Source: Paenibacillus sp. DMB5 (lineage in GTDB: Bacteria; Bacillota; Bacilli; Paenibacillales; Paenibacillaceae). From it: a stretch of DNA of 64,000 nucleotides. The position numbers and the translations under genes are program-made. Under the pieces are notes generated by a model. That model did no database searches, had not been told where the DNA came from, and saw only the letters and a program-made list of their open reading frames with translations. The stretch is from the NCBI RefSeq assembly GCF_001517085.1, contig NZ_LRAC01000147.1, positions 62,001-126,000 of the forward strand, written 5' to 3'. This document shows positions 36,678 through 45,505 of the stretch, piece by piece (the stretch's first letter is position 1; every line of letters begins with the position of its first letter).

Positions 36678-38294
36678 TTACTTGGCAAGGAAAGCCTTTG
36701 TCTGCGCTTCCACTTCTGCCCTTACCTTCTCGATGCCCGCTGATTTCAGCTTGTCATTCAGTGTGGCGAACGCTTTGTCCACGTCCTTTACAGAGCCGAT
36801 TGTAATCGGCAGATAATACTGGGAGGATACATTTTTGAGGTTGGCGATTTCCGATTTTACCTTCTCCGAATTAAAGGAGAAGCCCAGATAGGTTGCCGGG
36901 GCAAGCATGTCTTTAATCTTATTGTTTAGCTCGATGTAAGAATCCGTCCATGAGACGCTTGGTTTAAAATAATCCTTGTTGACGAACCAGAACCCGGCCG
37001 CATCCGCAGGATAGGTATTCGTTTCCGGTGTAATACCTTCCGGCAAGGTAAGCTTGCCGTCTGCGGTTACGGCGTAGTTTTTGCCTTCAATTCCATAGTA
37101 CGTCAAGTACACATAGGATTCGTCCTGCATAATCAGATCCAGCGCCTGTAGGGCACGCTCGGGATTGGCCGAGTTGGCAGCGATGGCAACACCATTGTTC
37201 AGCCAGCTGCTGGTAGGGGCATGGCCTGTCGGAGAGAGCACAGGCATGACGTAGGTTTCAATGCCTTTATCTGCTGCAGCGGCAAGGGTAGCCTGGATGT
37301 CAATGGAGTTGCCGAAAGCAACACCCGCTTTACCCTCAATAAAATTATCCTTGGAGCGCACCTTGTTCGAGTACGGATTCTTGTTCACATAACCGGCATC
37401 GTACCATTGCTTCATGATATCCGCAGCATATTTGAAGGCACCTTTCACAGGCTCGTCTGTAATGCTGAGAATTTTACCTTCAGGGTCCTCGTTGTCCGTA
37501 AACAATCCGACGGATGATGGATCACCGGAATCAATCGGCGCACCCGGGTAAGCGAACTTCTCGCTGGCCAAAGCACCGAACGGCGTCGGCAGATCATACT
37601 GGGAATCCAGGTTAAGCGGAATCATATCGGGATAATTCTGTTTCACCGCTTCGAAATACGGGGTCAGCTCGGAGATCCGGGACGGATTCGTCAGTCCGGC
37701 TTTATCCATAATATCCTTGCGCAGCACAATTACATTTACCTTGCGGTCCGGCGTGGTGGTCGGAATCATATACTGCTTGCCGTTGACCTCCGCCGCTTTA
37801 TAGGCAGCCGGGTCCTGATTGGCATGGTACTTGGGCATGTTGGTCTTGATCATCTCTTCATTCAGCTCAAGAAAAGAGCCTTTGTTCGCTTCTGACACAT
37901 AGAAGTTCCAGTCTGCCGCGAATACAAAGTCCACATCCTGGCCGGAAGCAAGGATCAGCGGATATTTGGAGGCTACGTCCCCCCAGCCGATATAGCTGAT
38001 CTCCAGAGTAGCATTGATATCCTTCTTCAGCTTCTCATTTACAGCCTTCATTACCTCAGGCATGCCTTTTGGCGCTTCGCCGAGCAGATAGCCCGTAAGT
38101 TTCACTTCCTTGGAATTGTCCGGCTTGCCGCTCTCTGCCGCCGGTGACGCTGTAGCCGCTTCCGCCGGAGCATTGGTTGCTGCATTCTGCGGGCTGTTGC
38201 TGTTTCCGCCGCAACCTGCAAGAACCGTAGTCAACAGCATTGCCGCACTTAATACCACTAGATTTCTTTTCTTGAAACCCATCAAACCCATCAT
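36678..38294 (-). CDS. DUF3502-type solute-binding lipoprotein (LplA-like)
   Basis: A 538-residue lipoprotein with lipobox VLAGC at about residue 28, then a Ser/Ala/Asn-rich linker and a binding domain beginning VKLTGYLLGEAPKGMPEV, and the C-terminal DUF3502 region (YLGFSFNSEKVKSEIANL). It delivers an oligosaccharide to the two permeases encoded just upstream. A close paralogue without a lipobox is encoded at 42078-43658: the two share GYL.GEAP.G.PEV, FIFAADW/FVFAADW, SSWLNNGVAI and WFVNK. ATG 38294 has GGGAGGCCAGATTT upstream. Confidence 0.93.
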   Translation of the reverse strand: MMGLMGFKKRNLVVLSAAMLLTTVLAGCGGNSNSPQNAATNAPAEAATASPAAESGKPDNSKEVKLTGYLLGEAPKGMPEVMKAVNEKLKKDINATLEISYIGWGDVASKYPLILASGQDVDFVFAADWNFYVSEANKGSFLELNEEMIKTNMPKYHANQDPAAYKAAEVNGKQYMIPTTTPDRKVNVIVLRKDIMDKAGLTNPSRISELTPYFEAVKQNYPDMIPLNLDSQYDLPTPFGALASEKFAYPGAPIDSGDPSSVGLFTDNEDPEGKILSITDEPVKGAFKYAADIMKQWYDAGYVNKNPYSNKVRSKDNFIEGKAGVAFGNSIDIQATLAAAADKGIETYVMPVLSPTGHAPTSSWLNNGVAIAANSANPERALQALDLIMQDESYVYLTYYGIEGKNYAVTADGKLTLPEGITPETNTYPADAAGFWFVNKDYFKPSVSWTDSYIELNNKIKDMLAPATYLGFSFNSEKVKSEIANLKNVSSQYYLPITIGSVKDVDKAFATLNDKLKSAGIEKVRAEVEAQTKAFLAK

Positions 38295-38360
38295 AAATCT
38301 GGCCTCCCTTATATCTGATGACTAAATCTATATACATTCCGCCGTCCGGCGGAACCTATA

Positions 38361-39257
38361 TCAGCCCTTGACGGCACCGATGGTGATACCGCTTACGAAG
38401 TACTTCTGCACAAACGGAAAGATCAGCACAATCGGACCGGTCGCGATCACAGTCATTGCCAGCTTGAAGGTTTCCTTCGGCATATCCAGATTGGACACAT
38501 GCTGGGACATCGCAGCGGACAGGTTAATGGAAGACAACATCTTGTACAGCAGATATTGAAGCGGAATTAAGTTGTCTTTGTTCGTGAACATCATCGCGGT
38601 CCACCAGTCATTCCAGTAAGCCAGCGCCGTAAACACACCGATCGAAGCAAGCGCCGGCTTCGTCAGCGGCAGCACAATCTTCAGGAAGATCCGGAAGTCT
38701 CCGGCTCCGTCAATCTTGGCCGATTCTACCAGCGGCTCCGGTACGGATCCTCGGATAAAGCTGCGCAGAATCAGGATGTACATCACATTGAACATCGGAG
38801 CCAGAATCAGCACAGCATACGTATTGGTTAAATGAAGATTACGGCTCAGCCAGATATAATACGGGGCTAGTCCCCCGTTGAACAGCGTGGTAAAGAACAG
38901 GAAGAAGGACAATGCATTGCGGTGCTTCAGGTCTTTGCGCGACAGGACATAGGCGGCCATCATAGAGATGAACAGGGAGAGTGCGGTTCCAACCACCGTA
39001 ACAATGATCGAGACTTTATAACCGTTTAATAAATCCTCAGGATAGCGAAAAATATACGTGAACGCTTCCAGGGAGAAGTCACGCGGCCAGAACCAGTAGC
39101 CTTCCTTCAGAATGGCGCTTTCGGATGAAAATGCCCCCGAGACTAGCACGATAAACGGCAGTACACAGATTAATGCGATGAGTGCAACAATGATGTAAGC
39201 AATGACAGTGTATAGCGGTGCAGAATTCAGCTTAGGGTTAGCGGTGTTGCTGTCCAT
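38361..39257 (-). CDS. Carbohydrate ABC transporter permease (LplC/MalG-like)
   Basis: A 298-residue membrane protein with six predicted segments and the ABC-permease EAA loop (EPLVESAKIDGAGDFRIFLKIVLPLTKPALA). It forms a heterodimer with the permease encoded upstream. ATG 39257 is preferred over GTG 39266 because AGGTGATAACC lies ahead. No ATPase gene is present in this locus; such transporters usually share a housekeeping MsmX-type ATPase. Confidence 0.93.
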   Translation of the reverse strand: MDSNTANPKLNSAPLYTVIAYIIVALIALICVLPFIVLVSGAFSSESAILKEGYWFWPRDFSLEAFTYIFRYPEDLLNGYKVSIIVTVVGTALSLFISMMAAYVLSRKDLKHRNALSFFLFFTTLFNGGLAPYYIWLSRNLHLTNTYAVLILAPMFNVMYILILRSFIRGSVPEPLVESAKIDGAGDFRIFLKIVLPLTKPALASIGVFTALAYWNDWWTAMMFTNKDNLIPLQYLLYKMLSSINLSAAMSQHVSNLDMPKETFKLAMTVIATGPIVLIFPFVQKYFVSGITIGAVKG

Positions 39258-39290
39258 GGTTATCACCTGCTTTTATTGATAATGTAAGGA

Positions 39291-40274
39291 TTAGAACAAG
39301 GCCTGATCTTTGTCGTACCTGCGTACCATCCAGTTGGCGCCAAGGATAATGATCAGCGTCAGCACGGACTGGTAGAACCCGACGGAGGAAGCCATTCCGA
39401 AATCGGCCGTACCCATCAGCGAGCGGAACGCCAGCGTATCAATAATATCCGTCGCATCCATCAGCAGCCCGTTGTTTCCGATCAGCTGATAGAACATATC
39501 GAACTCCCCGCGCATGATTCGGCCCAGTCCGAGCAGCAGCAGAATAATCATGGTCGGCTTCAGGAGCGGCAGGGTAATTCTCGTTATTTTCTGAAATTTG
39601 GTAGCTCCGTCAATAGTAGCTGCTTCATAGATTTCCTGATCAATACCGACGATGGCCGCCAGATACAGCACACTGCCATAGCCAACCCATTTCCATACAT
39701 ACAGGAACGGCAGAATGAGATACCAGTACCAGGTCGTCGAATAAATATCAATGGCTTCCAGATGGAAGGAGGCGAATATCCGGTTAACGATGCCGTATTC
39801 ATAATTCAGGAAATTGTAGACAAAGGCCGATACGGTCACCCATGAAATAAAGTACGGCAGAAACATAAATGTCTGGGACAGCTTCTTGAACCATTTCAGC
39901 CGGATTTCCGAGATGACGACCGCAGCCAGTATCGAGAAAAAGGTATAGCAGGTTAAAAAGGCAAGATTGTAAATGATTGTGTTACGCGTGACGAGCCAGG
40001 CTTTGCCGGACTGGAAAAAGTAGCTGAAGTTGTCCAGCCCTACCCAGGGACTGCCAAAGATTCCGCCCTTTACGGTATAGGACTGGAATGCCATTACAAT
40101 GCCGGCCATGGGAATATAGGCAAAGATAATAAAATATACCGCGATGGGAGCAAACATCAGATACAGCACCCAGTGGGAGCGTATATCCTTGAACCAGCCC
40201 CCTTTCGGTAAGCTCGCCGGCTTTGGCGCCGCCAGTGTTCCCGCACCTGTTTGGGGCCGGGTTTTCATATTCAT
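39291..40274 (-). CDS. Carbohydrate ABC transporter permease (LplB-like)
   Basis: A 327-residue permease with six membrane segments and EAA loop (DQEIYEAATIDGATKFQKITRITLPLLKPT). First gene of the permease-permease-binding protein-mutarotase operon. ATG 40274 has GGAAGGTGATCAAT upstream; the open frame extends further without a better site. The promoter should lie between here and the terminator at 40404-40445. Confidence 0.93.
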   Translation of the reverse strand: MNMKTRPQTGAGTLAAPKPASLPKGGWFKDIRSHWVLYLMFAPIAVYFIIFAYIPMAGIVMAFQSYTVKGGIFGSPWVGLDNFSYFFQSGKAWLVTRNTIIYNLAFLTCYTFFSILAAVVISEIRLKWFKKLSQTFMFLPYFISWVTVSAFVYNFLNYEYGIVNRIFASFHLEAIDIYSTTWYWYLILPFLYVWKWVGYGSVLYLAAIVGIDQEIYEAATIDGATKFQKITRITLPLLKPTMIILLLLGLGRIMRGEFDMFYQLIGNNGLLMDATDIIDTLAFRSLMGTADFGMASSVGFYQSVLTLIIILGANWMVRRYDKDQALF

Positions 40275-40403
40275 ATTGATCACCTTCCGTCTAGTTTCTG
40301 TTAGCCTCTCTCCTCTTTTATTGTAAAAGAGCAGCACCCCTGCCAGTAACGAGCCAAAGCTACGATAACCTTCGAAAACTTAAGCTGGTAAATGATTGTA
40401 CAC

Positions 40404-40445
40404 GCAAAAAAGCAGCCGGCGGTGTCATGCTCCGCCGGCTGTTTT
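40404..40445 (-). terminator. Rho-independent terminator of the regulator/GH43 operon
   Basis: Perfect 10-bp stem CAGCCGGCGG (40413-40422) with CCGCCGGCTG (40432-40441), followed on the minus strand by CTTTTTTGCG. It separates the GH43 unit from the permease unit. Confidence 0.92.
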
Positions 40446-40456
40446 ACTTGGAATAT

Positions 40457-41974
40457 TCAATTTTTCGTTAAAGACCAGTCGTCTATACGCAGCCAGTTGC
40501 CAGCATTGGCAACACTATATATGCCAACCTGTGCGCTCCCGTTGGTTACTGCAATATTGGGAATCGTAATCTCGGTCCAGTTGTTCATCGCCGTATTGAC
40601 CGCTGCATTTTTCTCGGCACCGCCATAGTTTTTGACGAAAATCTGGGCCACCTGCTGCCCTCCGCCGCTTTTGACCCAGGCTTTCAAGGTATAGATGCCG
40701 TTAGGCAGGCCTGATATATTCTGATACATGCTGGCACTGTAAGCGGTGTCACTATACTGTGTCATTGAATAACGTCCGGTACGTCCGGGTGAAATGTTGG
40801 AATTGGGATCAGAGGTGGTATTTTTCCAGTTGGACCAGCCGGTTAATGTGTTAAGCGTAATCCGGTCAGCCTCGTAGCTCGGATTCATAATGTAATTGTT
40901 CCCTGCGGCAACACTCCAGGTTCCTGCTGCGGCATCCAGATTAAATTTGCTCAGAGAGTTCAGCACAGGCTCCGTTCCGTTAAAAGACAATGGCATCCAC
41001 TGGTTATAGCCGAGCCCGTTGCCTGCAAAGTCACTCCAGCGGTCACCGGCGAACAGGATGGTCGTCCCGGTACTCCCCTGTACATGGACGAAAAAGCCGG
41101 TCTGCGACACATGCGAATAGTCCTTTTCCGAATTGGCCATGATCGACTCCGCCGAATACGGCCCGGTTATACTGGTAGACGAAATGACATACGCGTGGGA
41201 GGCGTTCCAGCCATGCAGATCCGAGGACGCGATGTAATATCTGCCGTTGTACTTGAACATTGCATTGCCTTCGCGTCCGCCTGAGGTGCTCTGAAACACC
41301 TGGGTTGCCGGTTCAATATTCAGATAGTCGGAAGCCCGCAGCTCTGACACATAGGTACGCGACCGCCCGTTGGCATTACTGAAGACCAGGTATGCTTTTC
41401 CATTATCATCAACAAAGGTTGACTGGTCTCCGGGAAGATTATTAACTACATTGGTGATGGAAGTCTGGACATGATGGAAGGCAAACGTTCCGGTAGGGGT
41501 GCTGCTGGTGGCAAAGGCTACACCGTTGCCCTCAGGTCCGGCGTACTGGGTAATTAACACATACTTTTGCGTATTGGTGTTATAGACAACACCCAGCCGG
41601 CCCAGCCAGTCGGGGTCCCAGGTTGTCCTTTCGGCACCGGCAGCTATAACATTTCCGCGGAACGTCCAGTTCACCAGGTCGGTTGAGGAGTAGCAGGTCA
41701 CCGCAGCAAAGCTGGTATCACTGTTTTTGGCGCTCGGATTGTTATAGTAGGTAACTGCCCCGTTATATTTGACGCCATACCAGTAGTACGTATTGCCCAC
41801 CTTGAGGATATTGCCCCCCTGCGAATAAATGGGATTACCCGCCGTATCCTTCCAGAATACGTCGTTAGTAATCGTCGCTCCTGCTGCCTTGGCCGGAAGC
41901 GGCCCGAAGGCAAATACAGTAACCAGAACAACCAAAGCCCATTGAAACATGATGAACAGCCTGTCCTTTTTCAT
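40457..41974 (-). CDS. Secreted GH43 (probable exo-beta-1,3-galactanase group) with C-terminal carbohydrate-binding module
   Basis: A 505-residue secreted enzyme: signal peptide ending PLPAKAA, then a five-bladed GH43 domain (VFWKDTAGNPIYSQGGNILKV, TYYWYGVKY, WDPDWLGRLGVVYN, DDNGKAYLVFSN, GGREGNAMFKYNGRYYI). The pattern resembles subfamily 24, exo-beta-1,3-galactanases. A CBM-like beta-sandwich follows from about residue 365 (NYIMNPSYEAD, SGLPNGIYTLKAWVKSGGG), similar to the modules of the GH53 protein at the window end. It follows the non-lipoprotein binding protein by about 100 bases with no terminator between, so it probably belongs to the regulator-kinase operon. Substrate is inferred. 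Confidence 0.82.
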   Translation of the reverse strand: MKKDRLFIMFQWALVVLVTVFAFGPLPAKAAGATITNDVFWKDTAGNPIYSQGGNILKVGNTYYWYGVKYNGAVTYYNNPSAKNSDTSFAAVTCYSSTDLVNWTFRGNVIAAGAERTTWDPDWLGRLGVVYNTNTQKYVLITQYAGPEGNGVAFATSSTPTGTFAFHHVQTSITNVVNNLPGDQSTFVDDNGKAYLVFSNANGRSRTYVSELRASDYLNIEPATQVFQSTSGGREGNAMFKYNGRYYIASSDLHGWNASHAYVISSTSITGPYSAESIMANSEKDYSHVSQTGFFVHVQGSTGTTILFAGDRWSDFAGNGLGYNQWMPLSFNGTEPVLNSLSKFNLDAAAGTWSVAAGNNYIMNPSYEADRITLNTLTGWSNWKNTTSDPNSNISPGRTGRYSMTQYSDTAYSASMYQNISGLPNGIYTLKAWVKSGGGQQVAQIFVKNYGGAEKNAAVNTAMNNWTEITIPNIAVTNGSAQVGIYSVANAGNWLRIDDWSLTKN

Positions 41975-42077
41975 TTACATACACCCTTCCTCAAATGGAT
42001 TATGCTGATTCGCACCCATTATATAAGGAAGCCTTTTCCGGGATGTAGTAAGTAAAGCTATGATTTTCTTTTAAAAC

Positions 42078-43658
42078 CTACTGTTTACCCTGCAGAAACG
42101 CCGCTGCCTGCTTTTCTGCCTCCGCTTTCACTTTGTCAATGCCTGCAGCTTTCAGCTGACCGGCAAGCCTGACAAAGGCGGTATCCACATCCTCCACTGC
42201 TCCAATATAAATAGGCTGGGCGTATTCAATCGAGATGCTTTTCAGATTGGCGATTTCGGTTTTAACGTTTCCCGAATTAAACAGAAAACCCAGATAAGTG
42301 GTAGGTTTCAGGTAGCCGTCAATCTGCTCCCTCATCTCCGCATAGCTGTCTGTCCATACAGCCATCGGGGGGAATAATTCCTTATTCACGAACCAGAAGC
42401 CTGAGGCATCGGGGGGATAGGTGTTACTCTCGGCGCTCACGCCCTCCGGCAGACCAATTCTGCCGTCACTCTCAATCGTATAGTTCAGCCCTTCAATTCC
42501 ATAATAAGCCAGATAAGCATAAGATGGCTCCTGCATAATGAGATCAAGGGCCTGCAGCGCCCGCTCGGGATGCCTGGAGTTCGCGCTGATGGCTACCCCG
42601 TTATTCAGCCAGGAGGATTGGCTCGTGGTGCCGGACGGATACAGCATGGGGAATGGATACACCTCGATTCCTTTTTCCCTGCAAAGCGTAAAGACCTGTA
42701 CCAGATCGTTAGAGTTACCGAAGGCTATACCTGATTTACCGTAGCAGAAGTTCTCCTTGGACCTAACCTGATTGGCAAAAGGATTCCTGTTCACGTACCC
42801 TTTGTCGTACCAGTCCTTCATGATGCGCGCCGCATTTTTCTGGACACTGAGCATCGGCTCCTCAACCATGGACCAGAGTTCGCCGGAATTACGGTCCATA
42901 TCGCCGACTATGCCTTGCGCTGACGGATCTCCGGAATCAAAGGGAGCCCCCGGCCAGCCTATCTGTTCTGCCATTAAATAACCGTAAGGCGTCGACAGGT
43001 CAAATTGTGAATCCAGGTTAAGGGGGGTCATGTCCGGATAGCTTTTTTTGATTTCTGCCAGATAAGGTTCAATCTCAGAAAAAGCAGTGATTTCCGAAAG
43101 CCCCGCCTTAGCCATTATATCCTTGCGGAATAAGGCCAGATTAATCTTGCGCTCCTGTGCAGCCGTAGGGATCATATAGGACTGCCCGTTCACCAGAGTG
43201 GCCTGAAACGCTTCCTCCGGCATTAGCGCCATATGACGGGGCATGTAGCTTCGCAGCATCTCCTTACTGAGCGGCATAAATGCTCCTCTAGACGCTTCGG
43301 CGGTGTAAAAGGACCAGTCGGCAGCAAAGATAAAATCGATATTCTCTCCGGATTCAAGCAGCAGGGAATACCTGGAGGCAAGCTGGTCCCAGGCGATGTA
43401 ATTCAGCTCAAGCGTGGCATTGATATCCTGTTTCAGCTTGTCATTGAGCGCACGCAGCACCTCCGGCAATCCCGGCGGCGCTTCGCCGATCAGGTAGCCG
43501 GTCAGCTTCACTTCATTTTTGTACGGATTGTCCGAAGCTGCTTCCGGCGCAATTCCCCGTGCCGGCAAATCCCCGTGCCTGAATGCACCGCTCAGCCAGA
43601 CCAGCAGAACAGCTGCCAGTATCAGCACGGATATGCTGCCGAATATTACCCTCCTCAA
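42078..43658 (-). CDS. DUF3502-type solute-binding protein without lipobox, membrane-anchored
   Basis: A 526-residue paralogue of the lipoprotein at 36678-38294, alike along its whole length (about half the residues identical by eye). The N-terminus is VIFGSISVLILAAVLLVWLSGAF with no cysteine, so it should stay attached by an uncleaved segment or be released by signal peptidase, not lipidated. It follows the YesN-YesM pair by about 40 bases and has no permeases in its own operon. This suggests a ligand-binding co-receptor for the kinase in place of a transport part (inference). The start is TTG 43658 with GGGAGGG ahead. Confidence 0.88.
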   Translation of the reverse strand: MRRVIFGSISVLILAAVLLVWLSGAFRHGDLPARGIAPEAASDNPYKNEVKLTGYLIGEAPPGLPEVLRALNDKLKQDINATLELNYIAWDQLASRYSLLLESGENIDFIFAADWSFYTAEASRGAFMPLSKEMLRSYMPRHMALMPEEAFQATLVNGQSYMIPTAAQERKINLALFRKDIMAKAGLSEITAFSEIEPYLAEIKKSYPDMTPLNLDSQFDLSTPYGYLMAEQIGWPGAPFDSGDPSAQGIVGDMDRNSGELWSMVEEPMLSVQKNAARIMKDWYDKGYVNRNPFANQVRSKENFCYGKSGIAFGNSNDLVQVFTLCREKGIEVYPFPMLYPSGTTSQSSWLNNGVAISANSRHPERALQALDLIMQEPSYAYLAYYGIEGLNYTIESDGRIGLPEGVSAESNTYPPDASGFWFVNKELFPPMAVWTDSYAEMREQIDGYLKPTTYLGFLFNSGNVKTEIANLKSISIEYAQPIYIGAVEDVDTAFVRLAGQLKAAGIDKVKAEAEKQAAAFLQGKQ

Positions 43659-43699
43659 ATGTGTACCCTCCCATGCTGAAATTGCCCTGCCGTTATATG

Positions 43700-45505
43700 C
43701 TATGCGGAATAGGAGCCGGTGCCGGTTCTGCGGTCAGGCACACGCATGGACACACGGGTCCCGCTTCCCGGAGTGCTCGCAAATGTAATCCCGTACAGTG
43801 CCCCATATGACAGTTTAAGCCGTTCTTCAATATTGCGTACCCCGTAACCTCCGCCTTTGCTCCCGCCTCCGCTTTTCTCCCGGAAAATAGCCGACAAGGC
43901 TGCTGCGTCCATACCTACTCCATCGTCTGTAATTTCAATGAATATGTCGCCTTTATCGGCTGCGGCAGTGATTCTGATTGTACCTGCTTCGTCCTCCTTT
44001 TCCATAATGCCGTGAAGAATGGCATTCTCCACCAGCGGCTGGAGGACGATCTTGGGCAGCTCGCAATCATACAGGTCACGCGGTACCTCAAGCTCCAGGG
44101 CAATCCCGTTTCCAAAGCGCATGTTCTGAATCCGTACATATGCCTCTATATGCTGCAGCTCATTCTCCAGCGTTACATACTCTTTTCCGTTACTCAGGCT
44201 CAGTTTATAGAACACGGCAAGCTCATCCACGACGCGCTTGATCTCCCGTGAACCCGACTCGATGGCCATTACATTGATTAAATCGAGTGTATTGTACAGA
44301 AAATGCGGATTAATCTGCGCCTGCAGCGCATTGAGTTCCTTGTTCTTCACTTCCCTGCCGAGTGAATACGTCTCTTCTATCAGACCGGTCATGTTATTGA
44401 CCATCATATTAAAGTTATGGGTAAGCTCGCCGATTTCATCTTCACTGGCCGGAAGAGGAGCGAGCTGAAACTTGCCGTTTTTGACCTTGCGGACATGCAG
44501 AATCAGCTGTCTGATCCGTCTGGTCGCCGATGCCGACACAAAAAAGGAAAGCGGAAGCATCAGCGGAATGACCAGCAGAAAGATGGATATGATCCGGTTG
44601 CGCGCTTTGGTGCTCGACTCCAGAATATCTGTATAGGGTACAATAAGCGCCACCGTCATCGACGTATTCGGAATGTGCTGCACGCCCAGAATATGGCGCT
44701 CTCCGTTAAGAGAGTAATTCTCGTCGTAATAGCTGGTCTCCTTCTCGGCTGACAGCAGATTAATCATCTCCTGGACCGGATACTCCAGATTCCGGCCGGA
44801 ATCCGACCTGCTGATCAGCTGGCCCTGTTCATTGAACAAAATCGCCGAAGTTCCCGGGGTTACAATCGCATGATCCAGAACAGACTGCATCGCATCACCA
44901 TGCACTCTGGCCCGTACAATACCGTCAAACTCCCTAATGTTATTGGCACTCGGGATTTTGCGCAGGATGGACAGCTCGCCACTGCCTGACTCCGGGTCGA
45001 TTTCAGCAGAGGGCACCCACATAAAGGCGGCATTTGCAGCCGTGAAGCGCAGCAGCCAGGACGTCTGCATATATTTTCTCATATTCAGGAAATCCGTATT
45101 TTCTGTAGCACCGGCCAGTCCGTCCTTCATATAGACCTGAATGGATATAATGTCTTCATTATAACGGAACTGATTGACGAGCCGGGATAGCTGCAGCGCC
45201 TCCATATGCCAAAGGTTAACATCATCAAACTGCCGGGAGTCGGCAGAGACACTTGTCTGCAGCAGCGAGTTGAAGGAGATAAAATTGAGCACCTCAGTAA
45301 TAGCCTGTGATTTGTATTCCAGGTACGATTTTGTTTCATCAAGCATTTTACGTGAGGAGTACACTGCCGCTTCCTTGTTCTCCTGCTGGGTGAGATTTAA
45401 ATGAATGAACAGAAGCAGCAGAAACGGAATCGCAATAACGAGCAGATAGGTCGCAAAGAGCTTGTAACGGATGCTGAGATTGGAGAACCGGATTCTCTTC
45501 TTCAT
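43700..45505 (-). CDS. YesM-type sensor histidine kinase
   Basis: A 601-residue kinase: first membrane segment (FATYLLVIAIPFLLLLFIHL), extracellular Cache-like sensor, second segment near residues 295-320 (IISIFLLVIPLMLPLSFFV), HAMP, QINPHFLYNTLDLIN (phospho-His about residue 400) and ATPase motifs ITDDGVGMD and GGYGVRNIEERL. Its ATG overlaps the stop of the YesN-type regulator by four bases. Together with the downstream binding protein it may form a three-part sugar sensor. Confidence 0.93.
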   Translation of the reverse strand: MKKRIRFSNLSIRYKLFATYLLVIAIPFLLLLFIHLNLTQQENKEAAVYSSRKMLDETKSYLEYKSQAITEVLNFISFNSLLQTSVSADSRQFDDVNLWHMEALQLSRLVNQFRYNEDIISIQVYMKDGLAGATENTDFLNMRKYMQTSWLLRFTAANAAFMWVPSAEIDPESGSGELSILRKIPSANNIREFDGIVRARVHGDAMQSVLDHAIVTPGTSAILFNEQGQLISRSDSGRNLEYPVQEMINLLSAEKETSYYDENYSLNGERHILGVQHIPNTSMTVALIVPYTDILESSTKARNRIISIFLLVIPLMLPLSFFVSASATRRIRQLILHVRKVKNGKFQLAPLPASEDEIGELTHNFNMMVNNMTGLIEETYSLGREVKNKELNALQAQINPHFLYNTLDLINVMAIESGSREIKRVVDELAVFYKLSLSNGKEYVTLENELQHIEAYVRIQNMRFGNGIALELEVPRDLYDCELPKIVLQPLVENAILHGIMEKEDEAGTIRITAAADKGDIFIEITDDGVGMDAAALSAIFREKSGGGSKGGGYGVRNIEERLKLSYGALYGITFASTPGSGTRVSMRVPDRRTGTGSYSA